Source: Caulochytrium protostelioides (taxonomy: Eukaryota; Chytridiomycota; Caulochytriomycetes; Caulochytriales; Caulochytriaceae). From it: 64,000 nucleotides of DNA. The position numbers and the translations under genes were made by a program. The notes beneath the pieces were generated by a model. That model saw only the letters and a program-made list of their open reading frames with translations. It had not been told where the DNA came from and searched no databases. This document shows positions 20,429 to 30,516 of this stretch, piece by piece. Location of the stretch: contig ML014143.1 of assembly GCA_003615045.1 (NCBI GenBank), positions 62,001 through 126,000 on the forward strand. Reading direction: 5' to 3'. Within the stretch, counting starts at the first letter, position 1. Every line of letters begins with the position of its first letter.

Positions 20429-22987
20429 CTACGACCGAGCAGGTCGCGGTGTGAGCGGCGCCAGCGGCGCGCGGCCGTTCAGGGGCCGCTGCGCCGCGGA
20501 TGATACGCTCATGGGCGACGGCGAGCCGAGGGGCTGGGGATTGAGGTCGTTCAGATGCACGGCAAGGTCTTTCACTACGAGGCGCGTAGTCGCCGTCGAT
20601 CGCGGCGTCAGCGCTGCGGCCGTTGCCGAGACCCCCGTGATCCCCGGCTCGGCGTCCGGGACCACAGCATTGTGCAGGCCGTAGCGCGTGAGGCGCGAGA
20701 CCGTGTCGGGTGCGTAGCGCAGCCCGCCATACCAGGGTCGGTGGGTGGCCATGGCCTGCTCGACGGTCTGCATGGTCTGGGTCTCGCTCGTCTTGGGCAG
20801 GTAGAGCTGCGTAGTGGCGTTGCGCTTGCTGACGCTTTCAAGAGTCTGGTTCATCTTGGTGCGTTTCGTCTTGAGGTTGAGCAGCTGCAGCGCGCGGCGA
20901 CGTAGGTTCCACTCGTTCCACTCATAGCTCTTATCCCAAGCCGAGGCCGTCTCGATATGCGTGTCTACCTGGCATCCGACCTCCGCCTGCATCGCGAGCT
21001 TGTAGATGCCGTGGTATTGCCGCTCGAATGATGACGCACGGTCCAGCGCCTCCATACTCGGAAAGTAACTCTGCATGTGCATGAGGCACACGAGATCGGC
21101 CGAGCGGCGGGCCGCGTTCACCGCGCCCTGCACGTAGCGCTCCGGATCTTGTGCAAATGCCAACACCGCCGCGGCGTCAGCAAAGAGAAAGACGCGGTCG
21201 CGGTAGCGGTAGAAGCCAAGACCCTTATCGCCGGGGCGAGCAACACCGCGGTGGTGGAAGGTCACGAGGCAGAACCCACCAAAGTCGGCGCGGATCACGT
21301 CGAACCGTGGCGTGTTGCCCGGATGCAACACATCCATCTCCCGACGCACGCCGTTGAGCTTATCGCCTAGAGCCGTGGCTTGGCGAATGATCACGGCCGC
21401 GTCCGTCGGGACGGCTGGCTCGAGCTCGGTGACGAAGGACCGTGCCAGCTCGATACCGCGCGGGTCGCTGAGGGCCGGCAAAGCGACGGCGTTGACACAG
21501 GCGCTGGCGCGTTCCAGCAAGTCGCGACGGAAAGCGATCACGAGCCGGCCTTCTTCCCATGACTTCCAGAGGGTCGCGAGCGTAATGAAGTGCGGGTAGA
21601 CCTGGTCCACGGGTACGGCATGCTTGCTCCTCACACTGGCTTTCAGCGCCTCGACTGTGTCGTCAAAGTGAGCCTGCAAGGTCAAAAGCAGACCGGACGT
21701 CTTTTCCACATCGATGCGCAGCGTGTCCAAGTAGATGAGGTACTGCTGGTACAGGTGTGCACACGCCGCGAGGTGCGCATACCGTTCGGTCGGCCACGGC
21801 GCCGGCACGTGGCTATGTCCCAGCGTGGCGTGCTTGGTCTGGCAAGCATACTGCCAGTCCAGCAGCGCCATCATCCACGTCAGCCGCGTTTCGGCAAGTC
21901 GCGTCGAACGTGTGACGGCGTCAAGGAGTTGCTTCTGCTGTCCGACGCAGATTTGGTTGAGGACTTCGACCGACTCACCGCCCTTGCCGAGCTGCTTGTT
22001 GAAAAGCCGGATGCCTGTCACAAGCTGTGCTAAGCCCTGGACCTGCCGCTCCTTCTCGGCTCGCGTGAGCGTGACAAAGTGCGTCAGCTCAGTCTGAGGA
22101 AATACGCTTTCCAGCGCAGCGGTGACTTCGCGAACGGTGCGAATGTCCATTGCGTTGCCGACGCGACTGCTTGTCAGGCAAAAGGACACGATCTTGCCAT
22201 AAAGCGCCTCATATGTCGCGACGGCGCGGCTGCGGCTGCCCAGCACGTCCTGCAAGAACGGCGCGATCTTTTCGCGGCATCGATCCAGAAACCGCTGCAG
22301 ATGATCCGGCAACGTCGGGTAATGCGTATCGAAAAAGACCTGCATGCGCACGTTCGCAATGACGGGATCGTCGAGCGCGGCGAGCTGCCCGCTCGCCAGC
22401 CCCACGAGTCGTGCGACGTCTTCGGGCGTGAAATCCCGGTTGACGTCGAAGTGGTGGTCCGGGTGAAGCAGTAGACTCCGAACGACAAACGCCGCCAGGG
22501 GTTCCGCCACCCGCGGCAGCGACTTCATCGAATGCGCCATCGCGCTTGCGGCCGCCACGTCGGACGATGGCGTGGCCAGCATGGCGGCAGTCCCGGCCCC
22601 GGCCAGGGCCCCGGTCGATGAAGCCGCTGCGGCGCTGTCCAGCAAAGGCAAGGCGCCGGCATGCGTATCAATCAGCCCCACGATGGGGCCGGTCGCGGCG
22701 GCGGTCGCGAGATCGCGATCGAGATCGCTCTCGGGGCCATCAACGTCGGTATTTGCATCGTTTAGCAATGCCGCGAGGCCGCGGTCGGCATCGGAGAGGT
22801 CTGGGGACGTCGGGTTGGCGGTGGATTGCAGCGCGGCGAGGCGGGCGGCTTCGCGCTGCACGTGCAAGGACTCTGTGGTGGCGATCACCTGCTGGAGCAC
22901 GCGGCCCATCGCGTCTTCGGCCCGACGCGGCATCCTGGCGGCCGGTCGGTGTGCAGAGCGGGACAGGCCGATTGATTTCTGACTCAA
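20429..22987 (-). CDS. CFAP206: Cilia- and flagella-associated protein 206 (CFAP206)
   Basis: Predicted 852-residue axonemal protein; CFAP206 sits at the base of radial spoke 2 and is required for normal flagellar beating. Family blocks seen in order are FVVRSLLLHP, NVRMQVFFDTHYPTLPDHL, YEALYGKIVSF, DIRTVREVTAALESVFPQTEL, LAQLVTGIRLFNKQLGKGGE, VRSKHAVPVDQVYPHFITLATLW, FDVIRADFGGFCLVTF, FADAAAVLAFAQDPERYV, DTHIETASAW, SYEWNEWNLRRRALQL and YLPKTSETQTMQTV. The N-terminal about 150 residues and C-terminal about 100 residues are lineage-specific and disordered. It shows that the organism makes motile flagellated cells. The ATG at 22987 is the first of the frame. Confidence 0.95.
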   Translation of the reverse strand: MSQKSIGLSRSAHRPAARMPRRAEDAMGRVLQQVIATTESLHVQREAARLAALQSTANPTSPDLSDADRGLAALLNDANTDVDGPESDLDRDLATAAATGPIVGLIDTHAGALPLLDSAAAASSTGALAGAGTAAMLATPSSDVAAASAMAHSMKSLPRVAEPLAAFVVRSLLLHPDHHFDVNRDFTPEDVARLVGLASGQLAALDDPVIANVRMQVFFDTHYPTLPDHLQRFLDRCREKIAPFLQDVLGSRSRAVATYEALYGKIVSFCLTSSRVGNAMDIRTVREVTAALESVFPQTELTHFVTLTRAEKERQVQGLAQLVTGIRLFNKQLGKGGESVEVLNQICVGQQKQLLDAVTRSTRLAETRLTWMMALLDWQYACQTKHATLGHSHVPAPWPTERYAHLAACAHLYQQYLIYLDTLRIDVEKTSGLLLTLQAHFDDTVEALKASVRSKHAVPVDQVYPHFITLATLWKSWEEGRLVIAFRRDLLERASACVNAVALPALSDPRGIELARSFVTELEPAVPTDAAVIIRQATALGDKLNGVRREMDVLHPGNTPRFDVIRADFGGFCLVTFHHRGVARPGDKGLGFYRYRDRVFLFADAAAVLAFAQDPERYVQGAVNAARRSADLVCLMHMQSYFPSMEALDRASSFERQYHGIYKLAMQAEVGCQVDTHIETASAWDKSYEWNEWNLRRRALQLLNLKTKRTKMNQTLESVSKRNATTQLYLPKTSETQTMQTVEQAMATHRPWYGGLRYAPDTVSRLTRYGLHNAVVPDAEPGITGVSATAAALTPRSTATTRLVVKDLAVHLNDLNPQPLGSPSPMSVSSAAQRPLNGRAPLAPLTPRPARS

Positions 22988-23999
22988 AAAGGATGGCCGA
23001 TGAGGGGACCCGGCACAAGGATGCTACGCGACAAGCGACGTGCGATGCGACGCACGGACGATGTCAGAGGCGGGTCACGCAGCCCTTGATGAGAGAAAAG
23101 GGAAACACAAAACCGTATCAAAGGATCACATGGCGACGGTATATTAAGCGGGTCTCCGGCTCGTTGACCGCACCATGCATTGAAGCGCCGGAGCTCGGAG
23201 ACAGGATCGACGAGAACACATGCGGACGGGAATGTAGACAACTCGTGGCCACGGGCACGATCCTCTCTCTGTATGACACGACGGGATGAGCAGGATCCTC
23301 GCCACACCCTGACAGCCCTCCGACGGCACCCAGAAGGACGGCGTCGATCCTCTCTGGGATTTCCGAAGTTCCGAGGCGGCGTCACACATCGGGGTCGGCA
23401 CTCCGCAACCGACGCGTGACTTCGACTCCGACGATGAAGCGTCGGCATGTTATGGCCTTCGCGCCGGGTCGACGGGTCGCACCAATCCCCGCCGATCCCC
23501 CCCAGCCGGTCGGGCGGGGCCTCGCCGATCGCCCGTGCGCCCGCGCTCCAGAGAGGAGGCCCGGCAAGCTGGTGAAAACTGGTCATATTCCGCGGTGATG
23601 GCGCTCTCGTTTCACCGGTCTTCCTCCGTCATTCGTCAGAAAGGGCAGCATTGAGGCAGCACAGAGGGAGCCGGCTCTTTGTGGAAGTCTGAGTTACAAG
23701 CCGCGCCGTCGCATGGGGCGTTCATGCACGGGCGGGCATGTGTCGCCGGAGCTAAATCGAGCGCAATGGTCATCGGTTCGGGAATCGTTGAGCTCGTCTC
23801 ATCCTTGAGCGACTGGCTCGCCACCGCGCGGCGCATCGAGGCGTCGTGCTCGTTGAATCGCCGTAGCATCGCGGGGCATCAGCTAGCGTTTACTCTACAC
23901 GAACCGCCGCTCACTTCATCAGTTGTTCATCCATCATTTCCACCATCGTTCGTTTCCGTCGGCCGGGCGTGCCTCAGGAGCTCGCGAGCGTCCATGGTG
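22988..23999. other. intergenic region upstream of CFAP206
   Basis: About 1 kb without a supported gene. It holds the CFAP206 promoter and the start of a degenerate island. A minus frame at 23636-23869 (77 codons) has no recognisable feature. A cysteine/zinc-finger part of the Fanzor-like relic cannot be traced beyond about 23974. Confidence 0.45.
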
Positions 24000-24595
24000 T
24001 AGCTGTATGCCGATACATAAATCGCCGGGAACAACTCAACACCAACGCCATACCCTCCTGTGTGCCCCCGGGGGAGCCTCACGGAGGCAGTTCGCATTTA
24101 ATTTATCGCCGGATACGCTCGCCGATCAAGGGCTGCAGTGGGGGTTGCCCGGGGTTGCGGCACAGCGCGTCGACCAGTATGCCGTGGAAACGCTGGGCGT
24201 ACGCCTGCTACACCCGAGCCTTTAAAACGGTGATCTCGCCCTGGCCATCGGGGGCAAACTTGGAGGCGCCATAGGCAACCATCACTTCAGCGACCACGAA
24301 CCTCTTCTTCGTGACTGCCCCGTATGCGACGCGGTTGAAGAACTGGGCCAACACGCGGTGCTTGCCACGGTACAGCCGCATGCAATGGCGTGCCCAGCGC
24401 GGCGGCGTGCCCAGCGTGCCCAGCAGGAACTCGGCCCACAGCGGTTTGTACGTGGCGATCCACACCTTCTGTAGTTGGTGGTGCGCGGCGAGGGTGCCCT
24501 TGGAGCTCGCCGCCGCCAGCCGCTGCAGCGGCTCTTTTATATGGCGCGGCCATTTGGTTTTAAAGCTGGCCTCCACATCGTTTCGAGATTTTTTT
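24000..24595 (-). mobile_element. Fanzor1-like (eukaryotic TnpB-type) nuclease relic, copy A
   Basis: On the minus strand a frame from 24576 to 24208 reads a helical stretch, then WAEFLLGTLGTPPRWARH, YRGKHRVLAQFFNRV and the nuclease-core strand VMVAYGASKFAPDGQGEITV, ending LKARV and TAG. After the TAG the same frame continues QAYAQRFHGILVDALCRN. Other Fanzor1 proteins, as I recall them, have an A-Y-G-x-x-K-F box, then G-E-[IL]-S-V-P and a V-D-E-F-R-T/S box at this spacing. Here the stop falls between the boxes and the acidic E is A. Further downstream a faint cysteine/RuvC-III-like segment (CSRRFMYRH) can be read to about 23974. The N-terminal half, including RuvC-I, is missing. It is a dead copy; TnpB/Fanzor assignment is by pattern and no search was run. 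Confidence 0.62.
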
Positions 24596-26059
24596 TTCTA
24601 TTCGAGTTCTTTCGGGCAACCTGGTCAACGACGGCTGAAACTTGCCGGCCATATCCCCCAGCCCCACCTATCCCGCAAAGACTTTAGTTTAGCCGGACCT
24701 CTGCCATCAATTGCATGGCCGGTGTGAGACGCCGCGACGCTTACCTTCGACCCTTCTCCGGCTGGCTGCGCATCGGCTCGCCTGCGCGAGCGGGCCAAGC
24801 ATGGCGGGCAAAGGGGTGGCCGCCGGAAACCAGCGCAGCGGACGAGCCGCCTTGACGAACCTCAGCCTATTCCCTGGCGCGTTCCGCGAAAAGAAAAAAA
24901 CCAGAGACCGATGCAGTGCGATGCTTGTCGAGCGCCGCATCCGCTCCGCTCCTTGGGGCCGGTCATCGCGGGATCGGCATGACTCGCTCCCGTCTGGCGC
25001 TTTCGAAGGGGGCAGCACGGAAAGGAAGGAAGGGATGGACCCGCGCCCGGTGCTTAGAGCCCGGCTGCGCCGTTGACTGCGCAACTCCCTTGACCCTCCG
25101 GGCGGGGGAGAGTCCGGCCGAGACCGCGCATGGACGGCCATTCCGTCCAAGCCGACCCAATTGGCTCCGATGATGCATTTCCGCGTGTGCGTCTTTCTCC
25201 CCCTGGGGGTGGGGACCCACCCGAGGCGAGTGTCGTCCCAGGGAGCAAGCGTTCAACCGGAAGACGCGCAGCGGGAAGCACGAAGCCGACCTAAGCGATG
25301 GTCGGCGGTCGAGGCCATGCTCAGGGACACGTCGTCGACATTCCATGTCGGACGACGTGGTGCTTCCGACACCGGTCGATTGCGCGCGTGTCGAAACGAC
25401 ACCGGGGATCCTTCTCACCTTCTCGCTTTCTCCATGGCTGACCCCCGCTGCTCGCCGAAGCTCGCGGGTGTGCAGAAGGCACCGAACGAAACTTCCGCCA
25501 CCGGCCTTCCCTCGTTGCATGCTCACTTGCTTAGACAGGACGTAACGAAGGCGTTGCGCCATCCTTCCGTGTGTGCGCGGGCACGCGGTCGCGGCCCAGA
25601 AGGGGGAGGCCCGTGGGAGGCTCACAAGTCGCGTCTCCATGGTATCGATGATGCCGGGTCTCCGTGGTATCGATGATGTCGAGCTCACTCGACACTCGAC
25701 ACTGCAATAGGCGGCGGCTTGCGCGCTACAAGCGCGCCGTGCGGGGTTCCTGTCAAAAGGGAGCGTGAAAAATGAAAGAATCGCGGCCTCGTTGGACCGC
25801 CACGCCTGAGTTTTGACGTCGGAATAAGGCAGGCTTGAGTCCGTGTATCACGTTTATCATGAATGGATACATCCCCGTCATCGCATAGAGCGGCTAGGCT
25901 TCACCCCATCTTCACCCCATCAACTCGCCCGCCTCGAGCCCCCTGCGCCGGCGAATTGCCTGCCTGCTTTCCTGCCGGAGCTAGGCCCGCCCACCCACCG
26001 CGCGCCCTCGGCTTCACGGCTCCACGGCTCGCTCTGGTTTGAGGGTGATCGCGATCGCG
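24596..26059. other. intergenic region between Fanzor relic A and the MFS transporter
   Basis: No gene supported. It includes two copies of GGTATCGATGATG at about 25640-25676 and holds the promoter of the MFS gene. A 241-codon minus frame (24963-25688) is GC-type low-information and is not called. Confidence 0.4.
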
Positions 26060-28261
26060 ATGGCCGTCGCACCACAACACTACCCCGCCTCAGAGACCGC
26101 GGCGTCCGCGCCGCCGCCACCGCGGGCCTCTTCAAGCTATGATACCCCGACCCTGCCGCCCGTCCCACCAGCGTCGCCGCCCGCAATGGCCGCGGATGCC
26201 AAGCAGGCCCCGGGGCTCGTCGGCACGAGGCCCTTGCCGACCGTCGATTCGGACATGTCCGATACGACGGTCGGGAACAGCATGAACGCCGCCGCCGCCG
26301 CCGCCACGGCGGCCGCCACGCAGGGCCCGAGGACAAAGCGCGCCGACTCGGACAGCACGCGTGGCAGCCGCTCGCGCCTTGGGGGCGGCCACATGGCGGC
26401 GCCGTTCGCGCCGTCGCCGACGCGGCGTCACCGCCCCGGCCTGTGGTCGCCGTACCTGGTGCTCTCGGAGCCGGGCCACCAGCCGCGGTGGTACCAGCAG
26501 ACGTGGTGGCAGGCGATCCTCACGCACGATGTGCTGAGCCACCAGTACCGAGGCAAGGGCACGGCGGCGGAGCCCTACCAGGTGGAATTCCTGGGCTCGC
26601 ACGACGTGGGCAACCCGCAAATGTGGCGCACGGCGCGTAAGTGGCTCGTGGTGATGTGTGGCGCGGTCGCGACGCTCGCGATCGCGTTCGGCTCGAGCGC
26701 GTACACAGCCGCGATTCCGGGCATCATGGCGCACTTCGGCGTCTCCATTACGGCGGCGACCGCGGGCGTCGCCGTGTTCGTCCTCGGGTTTGCGATCGGC
26801 CCGCTCTTCTGGGCGCCGCTGGGGGAGCTGTTCGGCCGCCAGATCTGGTTCTGGACGACGTATGCGGCCGTCACGATCTTTGCGTGGGCCGCCGGCTACA
26901 CGGACTCGTTCGCGGCGCTGATCGTGCTGCGCTTCTTGGGTGGTGCGACCGGCGCGTCGGTGCTGAGCAACGCCGGCGGCGTAATCTCCGACGTCATGAA
27001 CGAGAAGGAGCGCGGCCTCGGCCTCGCGTTCTTTTCGTTCGCGCCGTTCATGGGCCCTGTCTTGGGCCCCATCTGCGGCGGCTTCGAGGCCATGGCTGTC
27101 GGCTGGCGCTGGGTGCTGTACACGATCGCCATCTTTACAGGCGTCGTGCTCGTGCTCGGCGCGGTGGTCGTCCCCGAGACCTATGGTCCGGCCTTGCTTG
27201 CGAAGCGCGCCGCCGCGCTCTCGGACTATACGGGCCTCCACTTCGTCCGCGCATCGAAGCGCCCGCAGAAGTCCGCTGCTCAGCTCTTCAAGATTGCCCT
27301 CTCGCGCCCTTGGCAGCTGCTCTTCCTCGAGCCGATCACGCTCGCCGTGTGCCTGTACCAAGCCATCATCTACGGCACGCTGTACATGCTGTTCGGCGCG
27401 TTCCCCGTTGTCTACCGCCGCGGCCGCGGCTGGAACCAGGGAGTCTCGGGCCTTATGTTCGTGCCCGTCATGATCGGCTTGCTGCTCTGCCTCGGCTATG
27501 CCGTGGTTGAAAACCGCCGGTACGCCCGCATCATCGATAAGCGCGGCGCCGCGGAGCCCGAAGACCGGCTGCCGATGTCCTGTGTCGCAGCGATCGCGCT
27601 GCCCGTGAGCATGTTCTGGTTCGCGTGGACCAACTCGGCCTCCTTGCCGTGGTGGCCCTCCGCGCTGGCCAACATCCTTTTCGGCTTTGGTCTGCTGGCC
27701 TCGTTCCTCGCGTCCTTCAACTACCTCGTGGACATGTATGCGCTGTACGCGGCATCGGTGCTGGCCGCCGCGGCCGTCTCGCGGTCGGTCGTCGGCGCTG
27801 CGTTCCCGCTGTTTACGAACCAGATGTTTGATGCGCTGGGCATCCATTGGGCTTCCGCGCTGCCGGGTTTCCTCGCGCTCGCATGCGCCCCGTGCCCCTT
27901 CCTTTTCTACAAGTACGGCGCGGCTATCCGCATGCGCTGTAAGTATGCGCGCCAGGCCGCCCTTGAGATGGCCGAGATCAAGGCTGCGGCCGCCAGGGTC
28001 GCGGCGGAAGAGCGCCGCGAGTTGGAGGGCGGCGAAGGCGGCGAATTCTGCAATGGCGCCGGCGGCCATGACGACGGCCCCGACGACCACCTCAGCAAGC
28101 CCTGTCGCGGCGGCGACCCGAGCGATGCGGCCGAGCACGGCGCGGCGTGTACCGCCCACAATGCGTCCCAGCGGCCCATGACGACGATCGCCTCGGCGCC
28201 CTTGGCCTCGCCGACCGCTGCCGGGCCGCCCGTGGCCGCCACGACGCTACGACCCGCATAG
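26060..28261 (+). CDS. MFS transporter, DHA1 (drug:H+ antiporter / polyamine-type) family
   Basis: Predicted 733-residue plasma-membrane exporter with 12 membrane helices. A cytosolic N-terminus of about 195 residues is rich in Ala/Ser/Pro. The first helix is LVVMCGAVATLAIAFGSSAY, followed by GVSITAATAGVAVFVLGFAI and the loop PLGELFGRQ, the DHA1 motif A region. Other family marks are LRFLGGATGASVLSNAGGVI, FMGPVLGPICGGF and PETYGPALLAKRAAAL at the end of helix 6, as in yeast FLR1/TPO-like and cycloheximide-resistance transporters. A Cys/Gly/Asp-rich tail of about 110 residues follows helix 12. The ATG at 26060 is taken, since the open frame starts earlier only at a TTG. Substrate unknown. Confidence 0.88.
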   Translation: MAVAPQHYPASETAASAPPPPRASSSYDTPTLPPVPPASPPAMAADAKQAPGLVGTRPLPTVDSDMSDTTVGNSMNAAAAAATAAATQGPRTKRADSDSTRGSRSRLGGGHMAAPFAPSPTRRHRPGLWSPYLVLSEPGHQPRWYQQTWWQAILTHDVLSHQYRGKGTAAEPYQVEFLGSHDVGNPQMWRTARKWLVVMCGAVATLAIAFGSSAYTAAIPGIMAHFGVSITAATAGVAVFVLGFAIGPLFWAPLGELFGRQIWFWTTYAAVTIFAWAAGYTDSFAALIVLRFLGGATGASVLSNAGGVISDVMNEKERGLGLAFFSFAPFMGPVLGPICGGFEAMAVGWRWVLYTIAIFTGVVLVLGAVVVPETYGPALLAKRAAALSDYTGLHFVRASKRPQKSAAQLFKIALSRPWQLLFLEPITLAVCLYQAIIYGTLYMLFGAFPVVYRRGRGWNQGVSGLMFVPVMIGLLLCLGYAVVENRRYARIIDKRGAAEPEDRLPMSCVAAIALPVSMFWFAWTNSASLPWWPSALANILFGFGLLASFLASFNYLVDMYALYAASVLAAAAVSRSVVGAAFPLFTNQMFDALGIHWASALPGFLALACAPCPFLFYKYGAAIRMRCKYARQAALEMAEIKAAAARVAAEERRELEGGEGGEFCNGAGGHDDGPDDHLSKPCRGGDPSDAAEHGAACTAHNASQRPMTTIASAPLASPTAAGPPVAATTLRPA

Positions 28262-28690
28262 CCAACGGCCCTTGCAGACGGTCTTGCTGGTAGACGGGTC
28301 GCTGGCAGACGCCCGGATAGATGATATAACGATGGCTCGATACGCCTTTTAATATCCCTTTTTAGATACACGCAGCACGGACTGAACGAGGATGAGGACC
28401 CTGCTCCTTCGCTGTGCCACACTTAGCAGAGGTAAGAGGCCATCAGTATCAGCCATGCTCTCCTGAGGATGTGTCAGCCTCTCAGGGGTACGGTCCTGCT
28501 GCCGTCCGGCAGCTGTTCGCAAGCTTCTGGTTCATTCGAGGGGCGCCTGCCGATGATCAGGATGACATTGCATCGAAAGATAGCGACGGGCCAGGAACAA
28601 ATCGCACACCTAGAAGTTCATCTGCCTTTAAGATTAGCCTTTAAGATTAGCGACATTCCCAAGTTAAGGGGATTGCCTCTCATAGGCCAG
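28262..28690. other. intergenic region between the MFS gene and the MSH3 relic
   Basis: Composition drops toward AT from about 28320. No intact gene; part of it may be the decayed N-terminal region of the MSH3 relic (an open frame runs from 28469 to 28894). Confidence 0.4.
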
Positions 28691-30213
28691 CATACCGTGC
28701 TGGAATTACAACTCATTTGCCTCAACGAAAAGTATCCCGACTGCCTGTTCGTGTTCGGTAGAGATGGGCTACACATATCGACTGTTTGGGCAGGATGCGC
28801 GAGCGGCAGCACTCATTCTCCATCGAGCACGGTATCTGGATCGCTCGAAGCATACATGTTCATTCCCCACGCATCGCTTCATGGTGCATGTTAAAAAGCT
28901 AGTCGATCATGGCTTTAAGGTTGCGCACAAACTGGAGCGGCCGCTCTGAAAGCAGCTGGCGCTAATAGAAGTGCGACTTTTGAGCGTAACGTTTCTGACA
29001 TCTACACCAAAGGCACGATGGTGGTCGATGCCGATTCTTCAGTCAAATCCAAATTCACATCCAGCAACCTCATCATGTGAGTGTTAAAGGAAATTGTCGG
29101 CAACACGCGCGTGCAGTGCAGTTTCTGCTCCATACAAGTCACTACAGATAAAGGATCCTTTATCCAGTCACTACAGATGAATGGATCTACGACACGTATG
29201 ACGATCATAGCGTTCGAAGCGGTACAGAGACCCGAATCCGACATTTGGAGCCTGCAGAAATTCTTTTTTCGACCCATGTTTTAAGCGCTTTCAAAGCGGT
29301 TTTGAATGAAGCCACGGAGCGTAGCGGAATGCTCCAGGAAGCCTTGGACTTCTTGACGGCTTCGCCAGCACGTGACTACGTTCGCCACCATATAGAAACG
29401 CAAATGGCAATCACAGAATTGCAGCTGGAGCATACCTCTGCAGGCGGAGAGCAGCCAAGCACAATCCCGCGCAGAGCTCCGGAAACGGCTTGATTCGCTG
29501 TAAGATCGAGCCGTCTGCAGCAGTTCAAATCGGCTTTTTTCACTCTTTCAATTTGCCAAACCTTTCGCTGGACGCGGGTACATGCTATTGACTGCTGACA
29601 CGCCGAACAACCTGGAGCTATTCCGCAGCGCCGATGGCGGACAGGAGTACGGAAGCTAGTTTTGGCTGCTCTGCCGCTACCGCACTGCCTTTGGACACCG
29701 CTTGCTGCGAAGGTATCTCAGCCAGCCGCTTTGGAGCTGACATCATTGCAACAGCGACAGGACATGACCAAAGGGCTTTCTCTGAAAAACAAATCTTCCG
29801 ATATATTGGACGTTGGCTGTGCCTGACCTTGAGCAGTTTTGTATCGACTGTATACCGAATTCGCCCCTCCGAAGTCATCCGCATGCTGCAGATTTTGACT
29901 TCGCTGTCAAACCAGCGCCAGAGTTGGTTTGATCGGCCGACGGACGAGTTTGACAGTACCCTATTGCGCAACATCTTCATCGAGCTGGTCGATGCAGCCA
30001 GTGAGCTGGGGCTCCTCTTGAGCGAGGTCAACGTCACCGCTTGTGAGCAGAATGGCAAACTAAACATGTTTATCACACCGAGAGTGGCTACCTGGTTCCA
30101 CGAGGTTGCCGAAGAACGCAATAGTCTTCACCTCGCTCGGCTCGCTCGGCGTTCAAGGAGGCTATTCGCTTGCTGCTGAAGAGCCCCAACTTTCGAGCAC
30201 CGCGTTGTGAGTA
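28691..30213 (+). pseudogene. MSH3 (MutS-homologue) relic with several frame breaks, lacking the ATPase half
   Basis: Segments of MutS beta subunit MSH3 appear in order on the plus strand but in changing frames: LELQLICLNEKYPDCLF; GYTYRLFGQDARAAAL with FPTHRFMVHVKKLVDHGFKV (MutS domain I); then in another frame AAALKAAGANRSATF and VSDIYTKGTMV; AFEAVQRPESDIWS (compare VQPxTGDI); then GYMLLTADTPNNLELFRS with LFW expected but TAG at 29657-29659 (GS-stop-FWLL); HRLLRRYLSQPLW; RIRPSEVIRMLQ with FDSTLLRNIFIELV; and finally KEAIRLLLKSP. The order and spacing match MSH3 from its mismatch-binding domain to the lever region. Breaks lie near 28770, 28930, 29080, 29280, 29657 and 29800. No Walker A or MutS ATPase signature follows, so about half of the gene is gone. 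An alternative reading as an intron-rich gene is unlikely because of the in-box stop. Confidence 0.75.
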
Positions 30214-30516
30214 AGCAGGCGTGAGTAATAAAAACAGCAGCCAACCACACGGCAAAACCGTTCTGCCTGAGCTTGCTGTTGCATATGCTTTGCGAGCCAG
30301 CTGTGAACCATCCTTTGGAAGCATAGCAAATTTCGTGTTCAGTAACAGTTTTATATGGTACAGTTTCAAGGATATATGAATGGGTGAGTGGGTGAGTGGA
30401 TGGATGGATCGCGAGATGAAGGGTCCCAGGCATGCATAGGAAAGTCACGATCTGCCGATCAAATGGCTGGTTGGCACCAGACTCGACAAGACATAAGCTG
30501 CTGCCTTATCACGTGT
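30214..30516. other. short intergenic region with a GA/TGAG-rich tandem repeat
   Basis: Contains GGGTGAGTGGGTGAGTGG and GGATGGATGG at about 30376-30408, just past the 3' end of the secreted-protein gene. No gene seen. Confidence 0.4.

Noticed and set aside
26132-28159. 675-codon minus frame opposite the MFS transporter
   Set aside because: Charged low-complexity mirror of a membrane-protein gene; no independent support.
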